From an uncultured Collinsella sp. (GTDB lineage: Bacteria; Actinomycetota; Coriobacteriia; Coriobacteriales; Coriobacteriaceae), in assembly GCA_900754435.1 (NCBI GenBank), contig CAAECT010000034.1, positions 1 through 5,835 of the forward strand: 5,835 nt of DNA. The letters are read 5' to 3'. The position numbers were made by a program, and so were the translations under genes. The notes below the pieces were generated by a model that did not search any database, was not told where the DNA came from, and saw only the letters and a list, made by a program, of their open reading frames with translations. Of this stretch, positions 1 to 5,179 are shown one piece after another; within the stretch, counting starts at the first letter, position 1; each line of letters starts with the position of its first letter.

Positions 1-93
1 CTGGTCCGCGTGATGGCCGAGGCCGAGACGCACGAGCTGACCCAGCGCGTTGTCGACGACATCGTCGAGGTTGTCAAGCGCGAACTTCCCTAA
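1..93 (+). CDS. glmM: Phosphoglucosamine mutase GlmM, C-terminal end (partial)
   Basis: The window opens inside a reading frame that ends at the TAA at 91-93. The 30 visible residues begin LVRVMAEAETHELTQ and end VVKRELP. This matches the end of the C-terminal phosphohexomutase domain of GlmM, where the phosphate-binding GTEP loop is followed directly by L(V/I)RVM(V/A)E and then a long amphipathic helix; the GTEP loop itself would lie just outside the window. GlmM interconverts glucosamine-6-phosphate and glucosamine-1-phosphate in the cytoplasm, on the way to UDP-GlcNAc for peptidoglycan. Finding nagB, which acts on the same substrate, 0.8 kb downstream supports the call. Only the tail is visible, so a related phosphomannomutase cannot be fully excluded, but LVRVM is more typical of GlmM. 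Confidence 0.78.
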   Translation: MVRVMAEAETHELTQRVVDDIVEVVKRELP

Positions 94-106
94 TGGTCAA
101 AAACCG

Positions 107-137
107 TTGCCAAGTGGTAAACTGTTAAGGTTATTTT
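107..137 (+). promoter_or_regulatory. Weak candidate promoter for crr
   Basis: In the 71-bp gap between the glmM stop and the crr start there is a TTGCCA (107-112, 5 of 6 matches to a -35 box) followed by a T-rich TATTTT (132-137, 4 of 6 to a -10 box). The spacer of 19 bp is long, so this is only a possibility. The gene could equally be transcribed by read-through from glmM, since no terminator hairpin is visible in the gap. Confidence 0.2.
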
Positions 138-154
138 GATTGATTGGTATGTCC

Positions 155-163
155 GAGGGGGAG
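155..163 (+). promoter_or_regulatory. Ribosome binding site that fixes the crr start
   Basis: GAGGGGGAG lies directly upstream of the ATG at 165 and matches the anti-Shine-Dalgarno sequence with normal spacing from its GAGG core. It argues for the ATG at 165 over the in-frame TTG at 144. Confidence 0.65.
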
Positions 164-164
164 C

Positions 165-662
165 ATGTTCACTAAAGTCCTAAGGTCTTTTGGTATGCGT
201 GGTCGAGTCCTTACGCTGGATGCTCCCATCTCGGGCGACGTCATTCCGCTTTCCGAGGTAAACGATCAGACGTTTGCCACTGGCCTTTTGGGCCAGGGCG
301 TGGCGATTCAGCCCACCGGAACGCGTGTGATTGCACCGGCTGACGCCAAGGTCGAGGCCATTTTTCCCACGGGACACGCCGTTGCGCTTAACACGGTCGA
401 TGGCTTGGACGTGCTCATCCACGTTGGTTTGGATACTGTTCAGCTCGAGGGCAAGCACTTTGCCGTACATGCGCAAGTGGGTGACATCGTCCATAAGGGC
501 GATGTACTCATTGAGTTCGATCGCGAGGCAATTGCTGCCGAGGGCTACGATGTGACGGTTCCCATCTTGGTGTGCAACTCCGTTGAGTTCTCAAGCATCA
601 AGGGCTCTGTTGGCGTGCATGTCGAAGAGATGGACCAACTCATCGTTGCTCGCGAGCGCTAG
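165..662 (+). CDS. crr: PTS glucose-type EIIA component (Crr-like, stand-alone)
   Basis: This 165-residue protein is a single-domain EIIA of the glucose family (PTS_EIIA_1), close in length to E. coli Crr (169 aa). It accepts phosphate from HPr and passes it to the EIIB domain of a sugar permease; in many bacteria it also acts as a signalling protein. Visible hallmarks are the N-terminal APISGDVIPLSEV segment, PTGTRVIAPADAKV, then GHAVAL with His71 and LIHVGLDTV with His86. The two histidines are 15 residues apart, as are His75 and His90 of E. coli, so His86 should be the phosphorylated residue. VGDIVHKGDVLIEFD and a late SVEFSSIKGSVG strand complete the fold. The first 14 residues could form a short amphipathic helix, as in Crr. 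I chose the ATG at 165 because a purine-rich GAGGGGGAG (155-163) precedes it; a TTG at 144 would place that ribosome site inside the gene. No permease EIIB/EIIC is fused or adjacent, so the partner must be elsewhere. It lies between glmM and nagB, suggesting a link to amino-sugar or glucose uptake. Confidence 0.93.
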   Translation: MFTKVLRSFGMRGRVLTLDAPISGDVIPLSEVNDQTFATGLLGQGVAIQPTGTRVIAPADAKVEAIFPTGHAVALNTVDGLDVLIHVGLDTVQLEGKHFAVHAQVGDIVHKGDVLIEFDREAIAAEGYDVTVPILVCNSVEFSSIKGSVGVHVEEMDQLIVARER

Positions 663-684
663 CAAGTGCACGTGGCCATTAGCC

Positions 685-690
685 TACAAT
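685..690 (+). promoter_or_regulatory. Candidate -10 element for nagB leader
   Basis: TACAAT matches 5 of 6 positions of the sigma-70 -10 box. No recognisable -35 box lies 15 to 19 bp upstream and there is no extended TGn motif, so support is thin. If used, transcription would start near 696-698, just ahead of the 703-736 hairpin, and give a nagB leader of about 235 nt. Confidence 0.25.
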
Positions 691-702
691 TCAAACACGT
701 TT

Positions 703-736
703 ACGGAGGGTGCCCTTGAAAGAGGACGCCCTCCGT
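703..736 (+). promoter_or_regulatory. Long stem-loop with GAAA tetraloop, downstream of crr
   Basis: ACGGAGGGTG (703-712) pairs with CGCCCTCCGT (727-736). After one C-A mismatch, CCTT (714-717) pairs with GAGG (722-725) and leaves GAAA (718-721) as a GNRA-type loop. That gives 14 pairs, two of them G-U, around one mismatch. No T-tract follows (the next bases are GGCAAGATGG), so it is not a standard intrinsic terminator. It may protect or end the crr mRNA, or form the 5' structure of a nagB leader. Confidence 0.55.
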
Positions 737-844
737 GGCAAGATGGGATTTGTCCGAGGCTAAACAGCTTTGGGTCACCGTGGACGGGCAGGGGCCTCGA
801 CGCGGCTAGACACGAGACACATACATTACGCGACCTCGCCCTGG

Positions 845-880
845 TGGCCGCACACGTTGGTTGCGGCCGACGCGGGCCGC
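845..880 (+). promoter_or_regulatory. Mutually exclusive GC-rich stems in the nagB leader
   Basis: GGCCGCA (846-852) is a perfect complement of TGCGGCC (862-868). The same middle strand, GCGGCC (863-868), is also a perfect complement of GGCCGC (875-880). The two stems cannot form together. No T-tract follows the second stem, so any switch would be expected to act on translation or RNA stability rather than by standard attenuation. The pairing is seen; a switching role is inference. Confidence 0.35.
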
Positions 881-920
881 GGGCAAGTGCTTGTAAGGGG
901 GCCTTGCCTCTCTTGTACGA

Positions 921-927
921 GAAAGGA
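921..927 (+). promoter_or_regulatory. nagB ribosome binding site
   Basis: GAAAGGA ends six bases before the ATG at 934 and decides the nagB start within a frame that stays open much further upstream. TCTC (909-912) can pair with GAGA (919-922), which could partly mask it. Confidence 0.7.
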
Positions 928-933
928 CGCGTA

Positions 934-1662
934 ATGAAGATCATTAAAGCTAAAGACTACGAGGATATGAGCCGCAAGGCCGCTAATATCATCTCGGCGC
1001 AGGTTATCCTCAAGCCCGACTGTGTGCTGGGCCTTGCCACCGGCTCCACCCCGATCGGTGCCTACAAGCAGCTCGCTGCTTGGTACGCGAAGGGCGACGT
1101 CGACTTTGCCGAGGTTAGCACCTACAACCTGGACGAGTATCGCGGCCTTTCGCACGACGATCCCCAGAGCTATCACTACTTCATGCGTGAGAACTTCTTC
1201 GATCACATCAACATCGACCTGAACAACACGCATGTGCCCGATGGCTCCAACCCCGACGCCGCTGCTGCCTGCTCTGAGTACGACAAGATTGTCGCCGACG
1301 CCGGTTACCCGGATCTGCAGCTGCTCGGCATTGGCAACAACGGCCACATCGGCTTCAACGAGCCCGATGACCACTTCTCCAAGGGCACGCACTGCGTCGA
1401 CCTCACCGAGAGCACCATTCAGGCCAACAGCCGCCTGTTCGACAGCATCGACGATGTTCCCCGTCAGGCCTACACCATGGGTACCCAGACCATCATGTAT
1501 GCCCGCATGATCCTGGTCGTCGCCAACGGCGAGGCCAAGGCTCAGGCCGTGCATGACATGTGCTATGGTCCGGTTACGCCCGAGTGCCCGGCTTCGATCC
1601 TGCAGCTGCACACTAACTGCGTTGTCGTTGCCGACGAGGCCGCCCTTTCGCTCTGCGAGTAG
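934..1662 (+). CDS. nagB: Glucosamine-6-phosphate deaminase
   Basis: NagB converts glucosamine-6-phosphate and water to fructose-6-phosphate and ammonia, the committed step of amino-sugar catabolism, in the cytoplasm. The 242-residue length equals the short Gram-positive form (B. subtilis NagB) rather than the 266-residue allosteric E. coli enzyme. Visible motifs, in order: GLATGSTPIGAY (33-44, phosphate-binding loop), YNLDEYRGL (64-72) with the catalytic Asp67, SYHYFM (79-84), and GIGNNGHIGFNEP (132-144) with His138 and Glu143 of the active site. Asn136 stands where E. coli has Asp141; from memory Asn is common there in the short forms. The frame is open back to 583, but homology starts at MKIIKAKDY and a GAAAGGA ribosome site precedes that ATG, so 934 is the start. 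A strong terminator follows 33 bp after the stop. With glmM and an EIIA nearby, it fits a locus balancing cell-wall synthesis against amino-sugar use. No nagA is visible. Confidence 0.97.
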   Translation: MKIIKAKDYEDMSRKAANIISAQVILKPDCVLGLATGSTPIGAYKQLAAWYAKGDVDFAEVSTYNLDEYRGLSHDDPQSYHYFMRENFFDHINIDLNNTHVPDGSNPDAAAACSEYDKIVADAGYPDLQLLGIGNNGHIGFNEPDDHFSKGTHCVDLTESTIQANSRLFDSIDDVPRQAYTMGTQTIMYARMILVVANGEAKAQAVHDMCYGPVTPECPASILQLHTNCVVVADEAALSLCE

Positions 1663-1694
1663 CGCGAATCCTGCAGCTCGACATAGCCTTGCCT

Positions 1695-1722
1695 AAGGCC
1701 TCCGCTTTGCGGGGGCCTTTTT
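1695..1722 (+). terminator. Intrinsic terminator of nagB
   Basis: AAGGCCTCCGC (1695-1705) pairs with GCGGGGGCCTT (1709-1719) through 11 pairs including one G-U, around a TTT loop, and runs into five Ts (1718-1722). This is a textbook intrinsic terminator 33 bp after the nagB stop. Confidence 0.92.
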
Positions 1723-1746
1723 GCTATCCCTTTTTGCCCACTTGAC

Positions 1747-1760
1747 CAAAAACTTGCCGC
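1747..1760 (+). repeat. 14-bp direct repeat, copy 1
   Basis: CAAAAACTTGCCGC recurs exactly at 1993-2006. In this copy the following AAG makes the 11-bp dyad CTTGCCGCAAG (1753-1763). Confidence 0.8.
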
Positions 1761-1917
1761 AAGCTTGACGAATGCCGGATGTCCAACAGCTTGATTCATT
1801 CTATACCAGATTCTATGCAAAAATGCCACTAGAAGGTCGTAGACGGTAGCGGGTGCTAGGCGAGTTGAATGACATGGCTGAACCTTGTTCATCTGCGTTA
1901 CACTGCCGCTTAGATGG

Positions 1918-1933
1918 GACAAGCTGACAAGCT
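1918..1933 (+). repeat. Tandem duplicate of GACAAGCT
   Basis: Two exact adjacent copies of GACAAGCT (1918-1925, 1926-1933). The core CAAGCT is the inverse of AGCTTG, which appears at 1762-1767 and 1788-1793. Such short tandem units can be regulator sites, but chance cannot be excluded. Confidence 0.5.
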
Positions 1934-1992
1934 CATTTAACTGCTTAAAGACCGATTAGTCGGGGGATTAATAACAGTCGGCCCTCGCTGTA

Positions 1993-2006
1993 CAAAAACT
2001 TGCCGC
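1993..2006 (+). repeat. 14-bp direct repeat, copy 2
   Basis: Exact second copy of CAAAAACTTGCCGC, 246 bp after the first and 104 bp before the regulator start codon. It is followed by TTGC instead of AAGC, so the local dyad of copy 1 is not preserved. CTTGCGGC at 2069-2076 is the exact reverse complement of GCCGCAAG at 1756-1763 in the extended copy 1. Confidence 0.8.
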
Positions 2007-2100
2007 TTGCGTACCAAAAGACAACCTAAAACACAAGGTCGCTCTATTCATAGCGCGGCTTGTATGGTCTTGCGGCTACAGTGTCCATACGGTCGAGTTG

Positions 2101-2105
2101 AGGAG
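2101..2105 (+). promoter_or_regulatory. Ribosome binding site of the large regulator
   Basis: AGGAG lies five bases before the ATG at 2111 and supports that start over in-frame ATG codons further in. Confidence 0.7.
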
Positions 2106-2110
2106 CGGGC

Positions 2111-5110
2111 ATGGTAAACGATTTGAGCAGTATAGACGAGCTCGAGCTGATGCCGCTGGGCGGAGGCTATATGGTGCGACGCGAACGCTTGATGAATGAG
2201 CTTATCGCCAAGGGCCGAAAGGCCGGCATCGTGGTTCTTTATGCGCCCGACGGGTTTGGGAAGACCTCGGTGCTGCTGCAGTACACCCATGAGGTTAAAT
2301 GCGACCCGACGCGAGGCCCCGTGCGGATTATCGAGGCCGATCGCGCCACTGGGCGCGAGGTGTTTATGCAGCTCGAGGTGGTTACCGAAGAACTCAAAGA
2401 CAAACCGCACTCCCTTATCGCGATTGATAATGTGCCAAACCTCGATCAGCACGATACCGAAGACCTCATCGACAGGATTCGTGGGCTGCGCGCTATGGGG
2501 GTAGGGGTCTTTATCTCCTGCCGCCCTTCAAATCGTCAGCTGATTCATGGGCTGGGCGATTCGGTTAAGATCAATGCGCAGATGCTCAAGGTGCATGCCT
2601 ATGAGTATTCGGCGTGGGCATCGGCGTTTTCGATCAGCACATCGCTTGACTTTTATCAGCTCACGCAGGGCGTGCCCGAGCTCGTCTCGGCATTGCAGAC
2701 GGGTCTGTATGGCCAAGGTGACGTAGCCGGTCTGCTCGAAAACGAGATTGTCAACGTATATGGCGCGGCACTTGTCGATCTGGCTTCGCTCGACAATAAT
2801 GCGCTGTTTTGCGTGGCATGTCTCATGGTTTTGATGGGCGAGGGCAATATCGCAGAACTCGAGGCTTGCGGGGTGAGGCTGTCGATGGTCGACCAGTCCT
2901 ACTTTGTACGCGACTACCCGATCTTTGGCTTGGATCCCGCCGAGCGGAGTTTTACGTGTCTGGGCACGGAGGATAACGGACGCTTGCGTTTGCGTAAGTT
3001 GGTGGCCGAGGTTCGCCCCGAACTTGTTCCGAGGGCGGCCCGGATTTTGCTTAAGGCGGGCCGATGCGATGCGGCGATGGGCCTGGCAGACGCCTTTTTG
3101 GACCGTGAAGCGGTCCTTGAACTTGCTGGACAGTATGGGGTCGATCTTGCTCTGACGGGGCACGGGGCCGATATCTGCCGAGCAGCGCTGGGCACGATCG
3201 ATGCCGACGATCCGGCTCCAGAGCCAACGCCTGCCGAGGCGCTTGGCGTATATCTGGCAGCGGTCAGCGTGTCCAATACAAAGCTCGCTCGCTATATGGC
3301 ATCGGTCGTCGAACGCGGGGGCGAACGGGCGGCCTGCGAAATAGACCCTGTTTCATGGAGGGTGGCCCAGACACTGACGGCTGTTTGCTATGGGGACAAC
3401 GGGCTTGGGCTTCCTACGAACCTGGCCGTGCCAGAAATTGAGACATCCCATACCGCACTCGATATGTTGTCTGCGCATATCGAGGTCAAGCGGTGCCTGA
3501 CCGAGCGGGGAGATGACGGCGGCGTTCTACAGCAGCTCAAAACGAGCAAGGCCTACGATTGCGAGCTCGACATCGCGGGGATTGTTATACGGGCCGATAG
3601 CATGCTGGTGGAGCTCTTTGATGGATCGTTTGCGGGAACCGACGAGCGCGACGACGAGATGACGGTGGTGCGGGAGGCGCTCGACGTACGTGGGCTTAAG
3701 GCGATGGCTATCTGGGTGCGCATGGTGTTGGCGGCACGGCGGCTCCTTTCCGGCTTGCCGGTAACCGACGATGCGGCGTTCAACGAGCTCGATCGTTTTG
3801 CCGTGCGCATGCGCGACAACCAGATTCAGCTGTTTGGGCTGTTGCTAGAAGGCTGGCAGTCGCTGGCAGAGGGACGGCCGGTTAATGCAAAGTTCCGTGC
3901 GGTCCAAGTGCTCAAACTTGCCGAGGAGTCGATTGCGTACATGCGCGATAACGCATTGCTGCTGGAGCGCGCGGCATATCTGCGTAACACCTCGATGGTT
4001 TCGGTGCGCGAGGAAGCGGAGTTGCTCGATATAAGCCAGACGCAGGTTGGTGGAGCGGAGGCCTGGATGGTGGCGCTGCATTTGGCCTGTGCGGGCCGAG
4101 ACAGCGATCTTGCGGCCTGGATGTCCATGAATCGTGCGGGGATTCTAGAGCCATCGTATCGGCTCTTTGCGCGCCTTGCCATGCATTGTCTGGGCGAGCC
4201 GGCGGGCAGGATACGCAAGAAGCTTCCCGTGCGCGAGCTGTCGCGGTACTCGCTGCGCGACGATTTGGAAGGAGAGGGCGAGCGCCTGTTCCAGGCCGGC
4301 GAGGTTGAAGCCGTTGATACCATCGACCATATCGAGATTCGCATGTTTGGTGCGTTTCGCGCCGAGCGCGACGGGTTTCCCATTACGGACAAAATGTGGC
4401 GCCGCAAGAAGGCGGCGACGCTTGCCGAGCGGCTTGCGCTGGGCATGGATGCGCTCGTCGATCGTGAGACGCTGGCCATGGAGCTGTGGCCCCATGCCGA
4501 GTTTAATAGCGCCCGCAACAACCTGTACTCGACGATATCGCGCTTGCGGTCGGCTTTGGGACCGACGCCGGATGGCAAGTCGTGCGTGCTTATCCAAAAT
4601 GAATGCATTGGGCTCAACGGCGACTACGTCAAGACCGATGTACGGCTGTTTGACCAGATAAGCCGCGAGGTTTTGGGAAATCGCACGGGTGCGCGCGGGC
4701 CCCATTTAGTTGAGCTGTGCCTTAAGATTGAGCAGCTTTATGCCGGACCGCTGTATGTTCCCAATGGCTGTAATCCCACCTACTTTTTGCGCATGCGGCG
4801 CATTATGCAGTCAAAGTACATCGATTGCATGATTAAGGGAGCAAATGCCGCTCTAGAAGAAAACGATCTGCAGTCGGCGATTTGGCTGGCGGAGTCGGGG
4901 CTTCGACAGGAAACGGCGCGTGAGGATATGGTGCGCTGCGCCATGCGCGTCTACAGTGCGGCGGGGCGGCGGCGCGATATCGTCGAGCTGTACAGCGGGC
5001 ATATGCACCACCTGAGGGAGCAGGTCAATGGCGTGCCCGAGCCCGAGACGCGGCGTCTATACGAGCGCTTGGTGGAGGGGCGGCTCAATCGCGTGCTGGT
5101 CGAGCGATAA
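2111..5110 (+). CDS. Large transcriptional regulator: N-terminal STAND ATPase, C-terminal SARP-type winged helix and BTAD domain
   Basis: This 999-residue cytoplasmic protein is predicted to be an ATP-dependent, ligand-sensing transcription factor. Residues 22-32 (VRRERLMNELI) resemble the MalT-family entry helix. APDGFGKT (45-52) is the Walker A loop, LIAIDN (102-107) the Walker B strand, and VFISCRPSN (133-141) a sensor-1-like strand with Arg138. Walker B ends Asp-Asn instead of the Asp-Asp/Glu usual in STAND ATPases. About 200-735 is a long helical region, probably TPR-like as in MalT, with weak sequence signal. From about 738, IEIRMFGAFRAERDG starts an OmpR/SARP-like winged helix with WRRKK (763-767), ELWP (791-794) and NNLYSTISRLRSALG (803-817). 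About 845-990 is the BTAD domain, clear in AREDMVRCAMRVYSAAGRRR and VPEPETRRLYERL. AfsR-type regulators carry the winged helix and BTAD at the N-terminus; here they are C-terminal, an order I recall from other large BTAD regulators. There is no signal peptide or membrane segment. It is a single gene behind a repeat-rich region. The target is unknown. Confidence 0.88.
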   Translation: MVNDLSSIDELELMPLGGGYMVRRERLMNELIAKGRKAGIVVLYAPDGFGKTSVLLQYTHEVKCDPTRGPVRIIEADRATGREVFMQLEVVTEELKDKPHSLIAIDNVPNLDQHDTEDLIDRIRGLRAMGVGVFISCRPSNRQLIHGLGDSVKINAQMLKVHAYEYSAWASAFSISTSLDFYQLTQGVPELVSALQTGLYGQGDVAGLLENEIVNVYGAALVDLASLDNNALFCVACLMVLMGEGNIAELEACGVRLSMVDQSYFVRDYPIFGLDPAERSFTCLGTEDNGRLRLRKLVAEVRPELVPRAARILLKAGRCDAAMGLADAFLDREAVLELAGQYGVDLALTGHGADICRAALGTIDADDPAPEPTPAEALGVYLAAVSVSNTKLARYMASVVERGGERAACEIDPVSWRVAQTLTAVCYGDNGLGLPTNLAVPEIETSHTALDMLSAHIEVKRCLTERGDDGGVLQQLKTSKAYDCELDIAGIVIRADSMLVELFDGSFAGTDERDDEMTVVREALDVRGLKAMAIWVRMVLAARRLLSGLPVTDDAAFNELDRFAVRMRDNQIQLFGLLLEGWQSLAEGRPVNAKFRAVQVLKLAEESIAYMRDNALLLERAAYLRNTSMVSVREEAELLDISQTQVGGAEAWMVALHLACAGRDSDLAAWMSMNRAGILEPSYRLFARLAMHCLGEPAGRIRKKLPVRELSRYSLRDDLEGEGERLFQAGEVEAVDTIDHIEIRMFGAFRAERDGFPITDKMWRRKKAATLAERLALGMDALVDRETLAMELWPHAEFNSARNNLYSTISRLRSALGPTPDGKSCVLIQNECIGLNGDYVKTDVRLFDQISREVLGNRTGARGPHLVELCLKIEQLYAGPLYVPNGCNPTYFLRMRRIMQSKYIDCMIKGANAALEENDLQSAIWLAESGLRQETAREDMVRCAMRVYSAAGRRRDIVELYSGHMHHLREQVNGVPEPETRRLYERLVEGRLNRVLVER

Positions 5111-5142
5111 AAAACGGGCGCCCGAAGTACTTGGGCACCCGT
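5109..5142 (-). terminator. Intrinsic terminator of yhbY, shared with the convergent regulator gene
   Basis: On the minus strand ACGGG-T-GCCC (5142-5133) pairs with GGGC-G-CCCGT (5123-5114) across one mismatch and is followed by a six-base T run (plus-strand A 5109-5114). The T run overlaps the TAA stop of the regulator (5108-5110). The hairpin also lies just past the regulator's stop, but the plus strand has no T-tract after it, so it terminates mainly the yhbY transcript. Confidence 0.85.
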
Positions 5143-5179
5143 AAGCTTGCTATGTGTTGGATCGCCGGATCATTGGCTC

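Larger units (their letters stand above)
663..933 (+). other. 271-bp non-coding gap between crr and nagB with strong stem-loops
   Basis: No convincing coding region lies here; the frame open upstream of nagB has no homology-like content and no ribosome site. The region contains a lone -10-like TACAAT (685-690), a long hairpin (703-736), a possible stem CGAGGC (755-760) with GCCTCG (794-799), competing GC-rich stems (845-880) and a GGGCAAG (881-887) with CTTGCCT (903-909) stem. I do not recognise a known riboswitch, ribozyme or ncRNA family in it. It is probably the nagB promoter plus leader, possibly with the 3' end of the crr transcript. Confidence 0.6.
1723..2110 (+). promoter_or_regulatory. 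388-bp AT-richer non-coding region upstream of the large regulator
   Basis: No gene is supported here. The region holds a 14-bp direct repeat (1747-1760 and 1993-2006), a tandem GACAAGCT (1918-1933), and several short dyads. The dyads are CTTGCCGCAAG (1753-1763), TGAAC-3-GTTCA (1879-1891), TTTAA-4-TTAAA (1936-1949), CCGA-4-TCGG (1952-1963) and GTATGG-17-CCATAC (2062-2090). AGCTTGA occurs at 1762-1768 and 1788-1794. TTGACC (1742-1747) and TTGACG (1765-1770) resemble -35 boxes, but neither has a good -10 box at the right distance, so I do not place the promoter. The density of repeats suggests operators for the downstream gene, possibly autoregulatory. Confidence 0.5.

Noticed and set aside
743..763. 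Six-codon micro-ORF in the nagB leader
   Set aside because: No good ribosome site, and no run of regulatory codons as in attenuator peptides.
804..813. GCTAGAC resembling half of a DasR/NagR operator
   Set aside because: The other half of the palindrome does not match, so it is not a credible GntR-type site.
583..933. Upstream extension of the nagB frame
   Set aside because: The frame is open by chance through the crr end and the gap. Homology and the GAAAGGA ribosome site place the start at 934.
663..933. Known RNA families (glmS ribozyme, c-di-GMP-I or cobalamin riboswitch, RNase P RNA, tmRNA, tRNA)
   Set aside because: I looked for their conserved cores and did not find them; only unclassified stems are visible.
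826..1611. Long antisense frame (261 codons) over nagB
   Set aside because: It mirrors the nagB codon pattern, has no recognisable domain and no ribosome site; it is a GC-driven shadow.
1772..1849. Possible 25-codon small ORF (ATG at 1772, TAG at 1847)
   Set aside because: No ribosome site precedes it, and a frame of this length is expected by chance. It could be revisited with ribosome profiling.
1563..1922. Minus-strand frame spanning the nagB end, terminator and gap
   Set aside because: It runs through an intrinsic terminator and shows no family signature.
3826..4617. Long antisense frame (263 codons) over the regulator
   Set aside because: Serine- and arginine-rich low-information translation typical of the opposite strand of a high-GC gene.
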